Assembly: GCF_031457495.1 (NCBI RefSeq)
Contig: NZ_JAVDWM010000001.1
Span: 794,001 to 858,000 of the forward strand
Direction: 5' to 3'
Length of the DNA stretch: 64,000 nucleotides
From: Sphingopyxis sp. BE259
GTDB lineage: Bacteria; Pseudomonadota; Alphaproteobacteria; Sphingomonadales; Sphingomonadaceae
Below, piece after piece: positions 54,316-63,965 of the stretch; positions within the stretch are counted from its first letter, which is position 1; each line of letters starts with the position of its first letter. The translations under genes were made by a program, and so were the position numbers. The notes under the pieces were generated by a model. It made no database searches. It saw nothing but the letters and a program-made list of their open reading frames with translations, and was not told the DNA's origin.

Positions 54316-55251
54316 ATGGCGAAGACGAAATGCGCGATCATCGGATCGGGCAACATCGGCACCGATCTCATGGTCAAGATATTGCGGGGCTCGAGCGAAC
54401 TCGAACTTGCCGTTGTGGTAGGAATAGATCCCGCCTCCGAAGGCCTTGCGATGGCGCGCGCGCGCGGCGTAACCACGACCCACGAAGGTATCGATGGACT
54501 GCGCGCGCTTACGAATTACCCTGACATCGAGCTCGTTTTCGACGCGACCTCAGCCTATGCGCATGTCGAACATGCCAAGGCCCTCGCAGCGGATGGAAAG
54601 CTTGTCGTCGATCTGACGCCCGCCGCGCTCGGCCCTTTCGTGGTACCGCCGGTCAACGCAGCGGTCTCCTCGGGCGCTCGCAATATCAATATGGTCACGT
54701 GCGGCGGACAGGCGACGATCCCGATTGTCGCTGCGGTGTCGAGCGTCACGCCGGTCCATTATGCGGAAATCGTCGCGTCGGTTTCGTCCCGGTCGGCCGG
54801 ACCCGGTACAAGGGCCAATATCGACGAGTTCACGCGCACCACGGCCAAGGGCATCGAGGTTGTTGGGGGAGCGGCCAAAGGCCGCGCGATCATCATTCTC
54901 AATCCGGCCGACCCGCCGATGATCATGCGCGACACGATCTTCACCCTGACCGACTTGGTTGACGAGAGCTTGGTCTGCGATGCCGTCAAGGCGATGGTCG
55001 CCGAGGTCCAGCGTTATGTGCCAGGGTATCGATTGAAGCAGGACATTCAGTTCGAACGGTTCGGATCGAACCGGCCGCTAAAGATCCCGGGCTATGGCGA
55101 ATTCGAAGGAATGAAGACCAGCGTCTTCCTCGAGGTCGAAGGCGCCGGCGACTATTTGCCAAAATATGCCGGCAACCTCGATATCATGACCGCTGCGGCA
55201 AAGGCTGCCGCCGAAGTCCTCGTGCGTCAGACGGGGAGAATCGCAGCATGA
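54316..55251 (+). CDS. xylQ: Acetaldehyde dehydrogenase, acylating (XylQ/DmpF-type)
   Basis: 311 residues with GGAAAGGGATAAAGAG upstream. NAD site [12 protein letters not shown]; catalytic Cys in [12 protein letters not shown] (about residue 129); [24 protein letters not shown] is characteristic. It converts acetaldehyde channelled from the aldolase to acetyl-CoA. Four-base overlap with the aldolase gene. Confidence 0.95.
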   Translation: MAKTKCAIIGSGNIGTDLMVKILRGSSELELAVVVGIDPASEGLAMARARGVTTTHEGIDGLRALTNYPDIELVFDATSAYAHVEHAKALAADGKLVVDLTPAALGPFVVPPVNAAVSSGARNINMVTCGGQATIPIVAAVSSVTPVHYAEIVASVSSRSAGPGTRANIDEFTRTTAKGIEVVGGAAKGRAIIILNPADPPMIMRDTIFTLTDLVDESLVCDAVKAMVAEVQRYVPGYRLKQDIQFERFGSNRPLKIPGYGEFEGMKTSVFLEVEGAGDYLPKYAGNLDIMTAAAKAAAEVLVRQTGRIAA

Positions 55252-56291
55252 CCTTCGATCCATCCAGCCAGTCGCTTTACATCCAGGATGTAACGCTCCG
55301 CGACGGGATGCATGCCATCCTTCACATGTATGGCACCGACAGCGTGCGAGCCATTGCAAAGGCGCTCGACGCAGCCGGGGTCGATGCCATCGAAGTCTCG
55401 CATGGCGACGGCCTCAACGGGACATCCTTTAATTACGGGTTTGGGGCCCACACCGATTGGGAGTGGATCGAGGCAGCGGCTGATGTCATCGAACATGCGG
55501 TGCTGACGACGCTTCTGGTTCCGGGCATCGGAACGGTCGAGGAACTGAGGCGCGCGCACAGTCTCGGCGTCCGCTCGGTGCGCGTCGCTACCCATTGCAC
55601 CGAAGCCGACGTTGCAAAGCAGCATATCGGGATTGCGCGGGACCTCGGCATGGACGTCTCTGGCTTCCTGATGATGAGCCATATGATCGATCCCGAAGCG
55701 CTCGCGCAGCAAGCCTTGCTCATGGAGGGATATGGCGCCCATTGCATCTATGTAACCGACAGCGGCGGAGCCCTCGACATGGACGGCGTCCGGACCCGCT
55801 TCGAAGCTTACGATCGGGTCCTCAAGCCCGAAACGCAGCGCGGGATGCATGCGCATCACAATCTCTCGCTCGGCGTCGCAAACTCGATCGTCGCGGCGCA
55901 GGCCGGCGCGGTGCGCATCGACGCCAGTCTCGCCGGCATGGGTGCCGGGGCGGGCAATGCCCCCCTCGAGGTTTTCATCGCCGCCGCCGATCGCAAGGGC
56001 TGGAAGCACGGGTGCGACGTGATGGGCTTGATGGACGCCGCGGAAGATATTGTGCGGCCACTGCAGGACCGCCCGGTGCGCGTCGATCGCGAGACTCTCA
56101 GCTTGGGCTATGCAGGCGTTTATTCCAGTTTCCTGCGCCATGCCGAAAAGGCGGCCGAACAATATGGTCTCGATACCCGCCAGATCCTGGTCGAGCTCGG
56201 CAGGCGGCGGATGGTCGGCGGCCAGGAAGATATGATCGTCGATGTCGCCCTCGACCTCGTTCGGGACCAGGAACTGGCGGTGTCGCAATGA
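55248..56291 (+). CDS. xylK: 4-hydroxy-2-oxovalerate aldolase (XylK/DmpG-type)
   Basis: 347 residues. [13 protein letters not shown] contains the Arg-Asp-His active site, and [15 protein letters not shown] the metal-binding His pair. The HMGL-like aldolase splits 4-hydroxy-2-oxovalerate to pyruvate and acetaldehyde and passes the latter to XylQ through a shared tunnel. It overlaps both neighbours by 4 bp. Confidence 0.95.
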   Translation: MTFDPSSQSLYIQDVTLRDGMHAILHMYGTDSVRAIAKALDAAGVDAIEVSHGDGLNGTSFNYGFGAHTDWEWIEAAADVIEHAVLTTLLVPGIGTVEELRRAHSLGVRSVRVATHCTEADVAKQHIGIARDLGMDVSGFLMMSHMIDPEALAQQALLMEGYGAHCIYVTDSGGALDMDGVRTRFEAYDRVLKPETQRGMHAHHNLSLGVANSIVAAQAGAVRIDASLAGMGAGAGNAPLEVFIAAADRKGWKHGCDVMGLMDAAEDIVRPLQDRPVRVDRETLSLGYAGVYSSFLRHAEKAAEQYGLDTRQILVELGRRRMVGGQEDMIVDVALDLVRDQELAVSQ

Positions 56292-57058
56292 GCGATTTGG
56301 CAAGTCTGGCCGAAATCCTGGACCGGGCCGCGCACGAACGCGTGGCTACGCCGCAGTTGACCCATGCCCGACCCGAGCTGACGGTTGAGGACGCTTATGA
56401 AATCCAGCGACTGTCCATCGATCGTCGCCTCCAGCGCGGCGAGCGGCGTGTCGGCGTCAAAATGGGTCTCACGAGCCGGGCCAAGATGCAACAAGTGGGC
56501 GTCGACCAGATGGCTTGGGGCCGACTCACCGACAAGATGCTGATCGAGGAAGGGGGCAGCCTTGCGCTCGCTAACTTCGTCCACCCACGCATCGAGCCGG
56601 AAATCGCCTTCCTGATGTCGGCTCCCCTCGCCGGTAGGGTTACGATGGCCCAGGCGCTCGCCGCGGTTGCCGCGGTGGCGCCTGCGATGGAGGTGATCGA
56701 CAGCCGATACGAGAATTTCAAGTTCGCGCTCGCCGATGTCATCGCTGACAACAGTTCTTCCTCGGGCTTTGTCGTCGGAAGCTGGAACGACCCGCACCAG
56801 GATATCTCGAATCTCGGGGTCATTCTCGAAATCGACGGCGAAGTCGTCGAAGTGGGGTCCAGCGCCGCCATATTGGGGCATCCGCTACGATCGCTCGTTG
56901 CGGCCGCGCGCATGGTGTCGGAGGGCGGCGAGCGCATCGAGGCCGGGGATATCGTCCTGGCGGGCGGGATCACAGCTGCTCCGACCCTTGCCAAGGGTCA
57001 GTCGATCCGCACGACTGTCCAGAATCTCGGATCAGTTTCGATCAGGGTTGATGCCTGA
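56288..57058 (+). CDS. xylI: 4-oxalocrotonate decarboxylase (XylI/DmpH-type)
   Basis: 256 residues. [29 protein letters not shown] and [29 protein letters not shown] distinguish the decarboxylase from the related hydratase at 53485. It decarboxylates 2-oxo-3-hexenedioate to the dienoate with Mg2+. It shares one base with the tautomerase start (TGATG). Confidence 0.92.
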   Translation: MSDLASLAEILDRAAHERVATPQLTHARPELTVEDAYEIQRLSIDRRLQRGERRVGVKMGLTSRAKMQQVGVDQMAWGRLTDKMLIEEGGSLALANFVHPRIEPEIAFLMSAPLAGRVTMAQALAAVAAVAPAMEVIDSRYENFKFALADVIADNSSSSGFVVGSWNDPHQDISNLGVILEIDGEVVEVGSSAAILGHPLRSLVAAARMVSEGGERIEAGDIVLAGGITAAPTLAKGQSIRTTVQNLGSVSIRVDA

Positions 57059-57264
57059 TGCCGATTATCGAGGTCACCTTGCTCGAGGGACGAACGCCGG
57101 AGGCGAAGGAAGCTCTCGTCGCGGCGCTGACCGACGCCGCCGTATCCGCCGTCGGGGCGCCGATCGAGTCGGTTCGCGTCATCCTGCGTGAGGTTCCCGC
57201 AGCACATTTCGCAGTTGGCGGCCAGTCGTTCGCCGCGCGGCGCGCGCGCGAGTCCGGGGGATAG
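57058..57264 (+). CDS. xylH: 4-oxalocrotonate tautomerase (XylH/DmpI-type)
   Basis: 68 residues, the usual size of the 4-OT family. Pro 2, the catalytic base after Met removal, is followed by IIEVTLLEGRTPEAKEALV with Arg 12; the second catalytic Arg is in SVRVIL. It ketonises 2-hydroxymuconate for the decarboxylase. Six bp before the ferredoxin gene. Confidence 0.95.
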   Translation: MPIIEVTLLEGRTPEAKEALVAALTDAAVSAVGAPIESVRVILREVPAAHFAVGGQSFAARRARESGG

Positions 57265-57269
57265 TCGCT

Positions 57270-57548
57270 ATGCGCCCGCATCTCGTGGAAATCGTGGGAG
57301 GCAGCGCCTTTCCATGCCCGGACGGGGAGCGCGTGCTCGTTGCCATGGAGCGCAGCGGAGCGAGCGATATCGGCGTCGGATGCCGGGGCGGCGGCTGCGG
57401 AATCTGCCGGGTACGGGTTATCGAAGGCGCGCATCGGCTCGGCAAGATGAGCAAGGCGCATGTATCGGACGCGGAGCTCCAGGCGGGTTATGCCCTTGCT
57501 TGCCGGCTCTATCCTCTCGGTCGTCTGACGATCGAAGTTGTGGAATAA
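57270..57548 (+). CDS. xylT: Chloroplast-type [2Fe-2S] ferredoxin (XylT-like)
   Basis: 92 residues. Cluster cysteines: CRGGGCGIC (C-X4-C-X2-C, about 46-54) and a distal Cys in YALACRLYP. It is a plant-type ferredoxin, not a Rieske protein. XylT-like proteins reduce the oxidised, inactive iron of catechol 2,3-dioxygenase, matching the xylE copy in this operon. It is the second electron carrier of the island and should not be counted as a dioxygenase ferredoxin. Confidence 0.92.
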   Translation: MRPHLVEIVGGSAFPCPDGERVLVAMERSGASDIGVGCRGGGCGICRVRVIEGAHRLGKMSKAHVSDAELQAGYALACRLYPLGRLTIEVVE

Positions 57549-57562
57549 GGTGGAGAAGCGAC

Positions 57563-59068
57563 ATGTCGACAAATCTGAAGGCGATTGAAAGCAACTATGG
57601 CATTCGCGACGAATATGGCCATCTGATTGGCGGAGAATGGGTCGGGGGCGCCAGCGGCAAGACAATCGCGCTGCTCAACCCTGCTACGGGTGAGACGCTC
57701 GCCCGAATTCAAGCTGGGAACGCCGCCGATGTTGGTCGGGCCGTGGCGGCGGCAAAAGCGGCCTTTCCCGCATGGTCCCAGAGCAGCGCGGCGGAGCGGC
57801 AGGACCTTCTTTACGAAATTGCGCGCCGCCTCAAGGCGCGCCTTGAAGAATATGCCGTCCTCGAAACGCTGAACAACGGTAAGCCCATCCGCGAGTCGCT
57901 GTATTTCGACCTGCCCAACGCGATCGGCCAGTTCGAACTCTTCGCGGGTGCCGCCTACGGCCTGCATGGCCAGACGCTGGACTTTCCCGATGCGATCGGC
58001 ATCGTGCACCGCGAGCCGCTGGGCGTCTGCGCCCAGATCATACCGTGGAATGTTCCCCTGCTCATGATGGCGTGCAAAATCGCGCCGGCTCTGGCGGCGG
58101 GCAATACGGTGGTATTGAAGCCGGCCGAAACGGTATGCCTCTCGGTGCTCGAATTTTTCGTGGAGATGGCCGATATTCTGCCGCCGGGTGTGGTGAATGT
58201 CGTCACGGGTTATGGGGCCGACGTCGGAGAGGCGCTCGTAACCCATCCCGACGTGCGCAAAGTCGCTTTCACGGGATCGGTCGCGACCGCGCGCCGCGTG
58301 ATCCAATATGCCTCGGCGAATATCATTCCGCAGACGCTCGAACTCGGCGGAAAATCGGCGCACATCATTTGTGCCGATGCCGATATCGACGCGGCTGTCG
58401 AGAGCGCAACGATGTCGACCGTCCTTAACAAGGGCGAGGTGTGCCTCGCCGGGTCGCGCCTCTTCCTTCACGAGGCAATAGAGGAAGAGTTTCTCGAGAA
58501 ATTTCGTGATGCGCTCGGCAACATCAGGCAGGGCGATCCGCTGGACCCTGCCACGCAGCTCGGAGCGCAGGCTTCGACTATGCAAATGGAGAAGATCGAA
58601 TCCTACCTCGCGCTCGCGATCGAGGAAGGGGCGACGGTCTTTGCCGGCGGCGCGCGTTCGGCGGATGCCGGGCTCGCGAAAGGGCATTTCGTCCAGCCGA
58701 CAATCTTCACCAAGGTCGCAAACGACATGCGAATTGCGCAAGAAGAGATCTTCGGTCCTGTTACCACAGTGCAAAGCTGGCGCGACGAGGACGAGATGAT
58801 GGCGCGTGCCAATGACACGAGCTTCGGCCTCGCCGGCGGCGTGTGGACCCGCGACCTCGCGCGCGCGCATCGCATTGCAAGGAAGCTTGAAACCGGGACG
58901 GTATGGATCAACCGATATTATAACCTCAAACCAAACATGCCGCTCGGCGGATACAAGCAGAGCGGGTTTGGCCGGGAGTTTAGTCACGAGGTGCTCAACC
59001 ACTATACCCAGACGAAGTCGGTGATCGTGAACCTCGACGAGGGCAAGCTTGGAATGTTCGATCAATAG
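57563..59068 (+). CDS. Aldehyde dehydrogenase (benzaldehyde/salicylaldehyde dehydrogenase type)
   Basis: 501 residues from ATG 57563 with GTGGAGAAG upstream. Catalytic Cys in LNKGEVCLAGSRLF (about residue 294), Glu in LELGGKSAHIICADAD, and C-terminal PLGGYKQSGFGRE. In a cluster with NahC-, NahD- and NahE-like enzymes the expected substrate is a salicylaldehyde-type aldehyde released by the aldolase (61283). That role is inferred from pathway logic. Confidence 0.88.
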   Translation: MSTNLKAIESNYGIRDEYGHLIGGEWVGGASGKTIALLNPATGETLARIQAGNAADVGRAVAAAKAAFPAWSQSSAAERQDLLYEIARRLKARLEEYAVLETLNNGKPIRESLYFDLPNAIGQFELFAGAAYGLHGQTLDFPDAIGIVHREPLGVCAQIIPWNVPLLMMACKIAPALAAGNTVVLKPAETVCLSVLEFFVEMADILPPGVVNVVTGYGADVGEALVTHPDVRKVAFTGSVATARRVIQYASANIIPQTLELGGKSAHIICADADIDAAVESATMSTVLNKGEVCLAGSRLFLHEAIEEEFLEKFRDALGNIRQGDPLDPATQLGAQASTMQMEKIESYLALAIEEGATVFAGGARSADAGLAKGHFVQPTIFTKVANDMRIAQEEIFGPVTTVQSWRDEDEMMARANDTSFGLAGGVWTRDLARAHRIARKLETGTVWINRYYNLKPNMPLGGYKQSGFGREFSHEVLNHYTQTKSVIVNLDEGKLGMFDQ

Positions 59069-59079
59069 GGTGACCAATA

Positions 59080-60312
59080 GTGATCAATAGCATTGCGGTC
59101 GTCGGCGCAAACATGGCCGGCGCAAGGGCGGCGGAATCACTGCGCAGCGCAGGTTATGACGGCCATATTCATCTCATCGGCGAGGAGCCGTGGCGCCCTT
59201 ACGAACGGCCGCCGCTTTCGAAGGAGTTTCTGTGGGAAGGCGGAACGCCTTCTGGAAGCTTCTATCTTCATGACGAGCATTGGTACGCCTCGAACAAGGT
59301 CGAGCTCCGCCTGGGCGTGCGAACAACGGCGATCGACCTGCGCGCCGGCGCGCTGAGGCTCGCGTCCGGCGAAGCGGTTCAGGCGGACCGCATTCTCCTG
59401 GCAACGGGCGGCGCCGCTCGCCGCCTGCCTTTGCCAGGGGCCGAGGCTGCCAATGTGCACCATCTTCGCACCCTTGGCGACGCCGCCGGCCTTGCCGCCG
59501 ATCTGCGGCCCGGCGCGCAGATCGTGATCATCGGAATGGGCGTCATCGGCGCCGAGGTTGCTGCCAGCGCGCGGCGAATGGGCTGCAATGTTACCGCTGT
59601 TGAGCCGTTCGCTTCGCCGATGATCCGGGCACTCGGGGACCATTTTGGAGCTTGGCTCGGCGAGCATCACCGGATGCAGGGCGTTCGTGCGCTCTACGGC
59701 CGATCGGTCAAAGGTCTTCGCCTGAGCGGCGCGAAAGTCTGCGCCGTCGAGCTCGATGATGGCGAAGAACTTGCCTGCGACGCAGTTGTTGTGGGTATCG
59801 GGATCGTCCCGGCCGTCGAACTGGCAGCGGATGCCGGCCTGATCGTCGGCAATGGGATCGTAGTCGACGCGCAATGCCGTACCAGCAATCCCGTCATCTT
59901 CGCCGCGGGCGACGTCGCCGAGCAACCCGACTTCTTCGGCGGCCGCGTGCGAATGGAGACCTATCAGAATGCAGCCGAGCAGGGCGCAGCTGCAGCGGCC
60001 GCCATGCTCGGTCAACCCGTCGAATATTGCCGCCCGTGCTGGTTCTGGAGCGACCAATATGATCTGAACATACAAGTGACCGGGCGCATCGACGCGCAGC
60101 AGCAGCTCATCATGCGCGGGAGGGTGGAGGATGATGCCTTTTGCGCATTCTTCCTCGCAGGAGATCTCGTCATGGGCGCGCTGACCGCGAACCGGTCGGC
60201 AGATATGGGAGTCGCCAAGCGCCTTGTCGAACGCCGCGCGCGCGTCGGACCGGCGGAGTTGGCCGATGTCGATGTCCCGCTGCGCGAAATATTGAAGAAG
60301 TCTGCTTCCTAG
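59080..60312 (+). CDS. FAD-dependent ferredoxin reductase of the Rieske systems (BphA4-type)
   Basis: 410 residues from GTG 59080 (AGGGTGA upstream). FAD motif VVGANMAGARAAESLR, conserved YERPPLSKEFLW, NAD motif IIGMGVIGAEVAASARRMG, and VIFAAGDVAEQPDFFGG match oxygenase-coupled reductases. It transfers electrons from NADH to the Rieske ferredoxin (44474). It is the only such reductase in the window and probably serves all five oxygenases. Last gene of the 46-60 kb run. Confidence 0.93.
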   Translation: MINSIAVVGANMAGARAAESLRSAGYDGHIHLIGEEPWRPYERPPLSKEFLWEGGTPSGSFYLHDEHWYASNKVELRLGVRTTAIDLRAGALRLASGEAVQADRILLATGGAARRLPLPGAEAANVHHLRTLGDAAGLAADLRPGAQIVIIGMGVIGAEVAASARRMGCNVTAVEPFASPMIRALGDHFGAWLGEHHRMQGVRALYGRSVKGLRLSGAKVCAVELDDGEELACDAVVVGIGIVPAVELAADAGLIVGNGIVVDAQCRTSNPVIFAAGDVAEQPDFFGGRVRMETYQNAAEQGAAAAAAMLGQPVEYCRPCWFWSDQYDLNIQVTGRIDAQQQLIMRGRVEDDAFCAFFLAGDLVMGALTANRSADMGVAKRLVERRARVGPAELADVDVPLREILKKSAS

Positions 60313-60323
60313 GTCCCCGAACT

Positions 60324-61109
60324 TCAGCCTATCCCGCCTCCGGCAACATAGAGCGTCTGTCCGGTGATGTAGGAGGCCTCGGGGGCGCCGAGAAAACAGA
60401 TGGCGGCAGCTATCTCGTCGACCTCGCCAAAGCGCGCCATCGGGGTATCGCGCAGCGTCTGCCTTACGACAGCCTCGAACCCTGCCTTGTCTGCCTCGGT
60501 GGGCTCGGCCGGATTTCTGGGTGTGACTCTCGTGACGTTCACGCCGCCTGGCGCCACGCAATTGACCCGAATGGGCCTGTCTTCGAGATCCTGGGCAAGC
60601 GCCACGGTCAGCGCAGCAACGCCGCCCTTCGCTGCGGCATAGGGCAAGCGGTTGATCCCACGCGTCGCGACCGAGCCGACGTTGACGATCGCACCCTGGC
60701 CCGCCGCCAAAAGATGCGGGAGCACGGCATGACAGCACCAGATCGTAGGCCAGAGCGAACGGTTGATCTCAGCCTCTATCTCCTCCGCGCAATAGTCCCA
60801 GAAGGGCTTGGCCCAGATCGTGCCGCCGACATTATGGACCGCGACATCGACGCGCCCATGCCGCTCGATCACATTCCCGTAAAGCGAACAGGCGCCGTCT
60901 CTTTTCTCAAGGTCGTGAATTTCACCATAAGCGTCGAGCCCGTCGGAACGAAGGCCCGCAACGGCCGCCATCGTGGCGTCCTCGGCGCGGTCAGCGATGG
61001 TCACTGTCGCGCCTTCCCGGGCCATTCGGGTCGCAACCGCCAATCCGATGCCTTGGGCTCCGCCCGTAACCACGGCAATTTTATCGGCATATCGCCCGGA
61101 GGAAATCAT
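60324..61109 (-). CDS. SDR dehydrogenase, possible cis-dihydrodiol dehydrogenase
   Basis: 261 residues from ATG 61109 (GGAGAG upstream). TGGAQGIGLAVATRMAREGATVTIADR, HNVGG and catalytic YAAAKGG define a classical SDR. Together with the SDR at 36435 it is a candidate to oxidise non-carboxylated dihydrodiols (the NahB/BphB reaction), which the PdxA-like enzymes would not be expected to handle. It is divergent from the NahE-like gene and convergent with the reductase. Confidence 0.88.
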   Translation of the reverse strand: MISSGRYADKIAVVTGGAQGIGLAVATRMAREGATVTIADRAEDATMAAVAGLRSDGLDAYGEIHDLEKRDGACSLYGNVIERHGRVDVAVHNVGGTIWAKPFWDYCAEEIEAEINRSLWPTIWCCHAVLPHLLAAGQGAIVNVGSVATRGINRLPYAAAKGGVAALTVALAQDLEDRPIRVNCVAPGGVNVTRVTPRNPAEPTEADKAGFEAVVRQTLRDTPMARFGEVDEIAAAICFLGAPEASYITGQTLYVAGGGIG

Positions 61110-61282
61110 CGTGAGCTCTCCATTATTGCGCAACTAAAATTGATAAATATCAACTGGATAGAATTGTTACGCAATGGTTGATTCAGGAATTACATGTCGC
61201 AGCTTGCAAACACAAGGAGTAATGCATTACACTATGAACAACGAAAGGGCCGTGATTCTGCAGGTCCAAAAGGAGAGGGATG
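61110..61282. promoter_or_regulatory. Divergent promoter region with palindrome GTAATGCATTAC
   Basis: The gap between the divergent SDR and NahE-like genes is AT-rich. It holds a perfect 12-bp palindrome at 61219-61230. It also carries TTGCAAAC at 61204-61211, a string seen again at 49605-49612 before the hydrolase gene. The 26-bp palindrome of 45.85 kb is not present here. Specific promoter boxes are not assigned. Confidence 0.4.
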
Positions 61283-62299
61283 ATGCGCAGCCGGCTGCTC
61301 CGACCCGATGATATCAAAGGCGCCTGGGCCATCGTGCCGACGCCCGCTACCGAAAACGCCTCGGACTGGCGCTCAGAGAACACGGTCGACCTGGATGAAG
61401 CCGCGCGGGTGGTGAACGGGCTGATCGACGCTGGAATTGACGGCATTCTCAGCATGGGAACTTTGGGAGAGGCGGCAACGCTCACCCACGGCGAAAAGCT
61501 CGATTATATGCGAGCGATTGTCGATGCGGCCGGCGGCCGCGTTCCCGTGTTCGTGGGCACGACCTGCCTTAACACGCGCGATACGATCGCCCTGACCCGG
61601 GAAGCGCTTGCGCTTGGCGCCGACGGGACCATGCTTGGCATTCCGATGTGGTGCGCGCCCGCGCTCGACGTTTCCGTGCAATTCTATCGCGACGTCGCCG
61701 AGGCCGTCCCCGAAATGAATATCGCCATTTACGCCAACCCCGAAGCGTTCAAGTTCGATTTTCCGCGGGCATTCTGGGCGCAGGTCGCGGAAATTCCCCA
61801 GGTCGTGACCGCGAAATATATCGGGGTCGGTACGCTGCTGGCCGATCTCGCGGCCGTGAAGGGCAATATCAAGCTACTCCCCATCGATTTCGATTATTAT
61901 GCGGCGGCGCGGATGGTCGACGAGATCGATGCCTTCTGGTCCAGTGGCGCCGTTTGCCATCCGCTCGTGACGACGAGTTTGCGCGATATTGTCGCGAAGG
62001 CGAGGGCAAGCGGCGACTGGGCGGCCGCGCGGGCGCTGCAGGCGCGTCTGGGCCCCACCGCCGCGCCCCTGTTCCCGAATGGGAGCTTCAAGGAATTTTC
62101 AACGTATAACATCGGCCTCGAGAAGGCCCGAATGGACGCTGCAGGGTGGATGAAAGCGGGACCAGTTCGGCCGCCCTATCATCTCGTACCCGAGCCGTTT
62201 CTGGCCGGGGCGCGCAAATCCGGCACGATGTGGGCCGATCTGGGACGCGAGCTGGAACGCGAGCAATCCACGCCATTATCATTGGAGGCAATCCCATGA
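61283..62299 (+). CDS. nahE: trans-o-hydroxybenzylidenepyruvate hydratase-aldolase (NahE-like, DHDPS superfamily)
   Basis: 338 residues from ATG 61283 (AGGAGAGGG upstream; ATG 61280 is equally possible), close to the usual NahE length. [37 protein letters not shown], and the Schiff-base lysine in [10 protein letters not shown] (about residue 178) fit this branch of the dihydrodipicolinate-synthase superfamily. It cleaves the benzylidenepyruvate made by the NahD-like isomerase to pyruvate and a (substituted) salicylaldehyde. It overlaps the following Rieske alpha gene by 4 bp. Confidence 0.9.
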   Translation: MRSRLLRPDDIKGAWAIVPTPATENASDWRSENTVDLDEAARVVNGLIDAGIDGILSMGTLGEAATLTHGEKLDYMRAIVDAAGGRVPVFVGTTCLNTRDTIALTREALALGADGTMLGIPMWCAPALDVSVQFYRDVAEAVPEMNIAIYANPEAFKFDFPRAFWAQVAEIPQVVTAKYIGVGTLLADLAAVKGNIKLLPIDFDYYAAARMVDEIDAFWSSGAVCHPLVTTSLRDIVAKARASGDWAAARALQARLGPTAAPLFPNGSFKEFSTYNIGLEKARMDAAGWMKAGPVRPPYHLVPEPFLAGARKSGTMWADLGRELEREQSTPLSLEAIP

Positions 62300-63471
62300 C
62301 GAAGCTAGATTTGGACTGGCCTCACAATTTCAATGAGATTCCGAAGGAAGTTTTTGTACGCAAGGACGTTTACGACACCGAACTGCAGCGCATTTTTCAT
62401 GGCGAGGAGTGGCATCCGGTTTGCCATGAGAGCGAGATCCCGGAACGGGGGGATTTCAAGACGTTTCGTCTCGCCGGTATTCCCCTGCTGATCGCGCGCG
62501 GCGATGATGGTATCGTTCGCGCCTTCTTCAACGCCTGCTCGCACCGCGGGAACCAGCTCGAAACCGCTCCGATGGGTAACAAGCAGGAATTCGAATGCCC
62601 ATATCATCGCTGGCTGTTCAGCACGCGGGGGGACCTGGTCGGGTGTCCGAACCAGCGCGAGTTCGTGCCTGGCTTCAACCGCTCCGACTATCCCTTGGCC
62701 CAACCCCGGATGGAGAGCGTCTACGGCGTCGTGTTCGTCACCATGTCCGCTCGAACCGAACCCCTTCTCGAATGCCTCGGATCGATCGTGGAAACGCTCC
62801 GCGAGCTCGTGGGGGGGGACGGCCGCCTCAAGCTGCTCGGCTACCAGAAGGTCCGGTACAACACGAACTGGAAGTCCTATACCGACAATGACGGCTATCA
62901 TGCACCGCTCCTGCACCAGGCCTTCAATCTCCTAAACTGGCAGGGCGGTAAGGGGCGCCAGTTCACCAGCACGAAACGGGGCCATATAGGCTTTGAATCC
63001 GAGCTGTCGGTTGCCCGTGGCGATACGATGCTCGAAGATCCGTCGATCATCGAGTTCAAGGGGCAGGACCCCTCCGTCGGATCCCGGATCGTCAGCCTCT
63101 TTCCGACCTTCGTTGCAACGAAGCATTTGGACGTTATCAACCTGCGGTTCGCGACGCCCATCGATCATGAGCGGGTCGAAGTGCATTACGCTTATTTCGC
63201 GCATGCCGATGACGATGAGGAGATGGTGCGGCACCGCTTGCGCCAAAGTTCGAACCTCTTGGGTCCGAGCGGCCTGATCAGCATGGAAGACGCGTCGATT
63301 TTTCACCGGATTCATATCGGGAACCACACGCCCGGCGCGGCCATCTTTCAAAAAGGTGTCCGTGACAAAGAGAAGATCGAGGACGAGTTCCTTCAGAACG
63401 ACGAGAGCGGAAATCTTCCGAGATGGGAATATTATCGGGAAATAATGGGTTTCGAAAGGCGCGCAGCATGA
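62296..63471 (+). CDS. Rieske oxygenase alpha subunit (pair 5)
   Basis: 391 residues; ATG 62296 overlaps the aldolase stop, with GGAGGC upstream. Rieske centre: Cys 81-X-His 83 (CSHRG) and Cys 101-X2-His 104 in the unusual CPYHRW. Mononuclear iron: [11 protein letters not shown] (Asp 199, His 202, His 207). It is paralogous to the alpha subunit at 25822. Translational coupling to NahE suggests it acts near the salicylaldehyde/salicylate level; sphingomonad salicylate 1-hydroxylases are Rieske enzymes. Confidence 0.92.
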   Translation: MTKLDLDWPHNFNEIPKEVFVRKDVYDTELQRIFHGEEWHPVCHESEIPERGDFKTFRLAGIPLLIARGDDGIVRAFFNACSHRGNQLETAPMGNKQEFECPYHRWLFSTRGDLVGCPNQREFVPGFNRSDYPLAQPRMESVYGVVFVTMSARTEPLLECLGSIVETLRELVGGDGRLKLLGYQKVRYNTNWKSYTDNDGYHAPLLHQAFNLLNWQGGKGRQFTSTKRGHIGFESELSVARGDTMLEDPSIIEFKGQDPSVGSRIVSLFPTFVATKHLDVINLRFATPIDHERVEVHYAYFAHADDDEEMVRHRLRQSSNLLGPSGLISMEDASIFHRIHIGNHTPGAAIFQKGVRDKEKIEDEFLQNDESGNLPRWEYYREIMGFERRAA

Positions 63472-63965
63472 CCTTGGCGCCCGAAAACTTTAATCGCGCG
63501 CTCGACGACTTGCTCGTCGCGGACGCGGACGCACTCGACAGCAAGGATATGCAGCGCTGGCTATCCAACTATGTGGAAGAGGACGACGCATCCTATATCT
63601 GTCTGTCGCGTGAAAATGAGGAACAGGGGCTCGCGCTGGGCTTCATGTACGACGACTGCCACGCGCGCCTGCTCGACCGAGTGACCTATATCACGAAGAT
63701 ATGGGCCGGGACATTTCAGGACTATCGAACTCGGCATTTCGTTCAGCGCGTCGCGGCGGACCGAATTGATGATAACACCTGGAAAGCGCGGTCCAACTTC
63801 AGCGTGTTCATGACGCCCGAAGACAGCGGCGTGTCCGAAGTCCTCGCGACGGGGCAATATGAGGATCTCGTTCGAGAAGGCGCGGATGGAGATCTTAAGC
63901 TTCTTTCCCGTCGCACCCTCCTCGATACGACGGTACTACCCCGCTATCTGGTCTATCCGATCTAG
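63468..63965 (+). CDS. Rieske oxygenase beta subunit (pair 5)
   Basis: 165 residues, overlapping the alpha gene by 4 bp. WLSNYVEEDDASYICLSRENEEQG and IWAGTFQDYRTRHFVQRVAADR match the beta subunit at 27009 almost block for block. SnoaL-like fold with a structural role. Only 35 bp follow before the window ends, so the operon may continue. Confidence 0.92.
   Translation: MTLAPENFNRALDDLLVADADALDSKDMQRWLSNYVEEDDASYICLSRENEEQGLALGFMYDDCHARLLDRVTYITKIWAGTFQDYRTRHFVQRVAADRIDDNTWKARSNFSVFMTPEDSGVSEVLATGQYEDLVREGADGDLKLLSRRTLLDTTVLPRYLVYPI

Noticed and set aside
55595-57058. 487-codon upstream extension of the xylI frame
   Set aside because: The first ~230 codons overlap xylK in another frame; the real xylI starts at 56288 with an ATGA overlap.
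57509-59077. 522-codon minus-strand frame
   Set aside because: It mirrors the aldehyde dehydrogenase at 57563 and lacks any family signature.
59137-60738. 533-codon minus-strand frame
   Set aside because: It is opposite the ferredoxin reductase and part of an SDR gene; the composition is that of a shadow frame.
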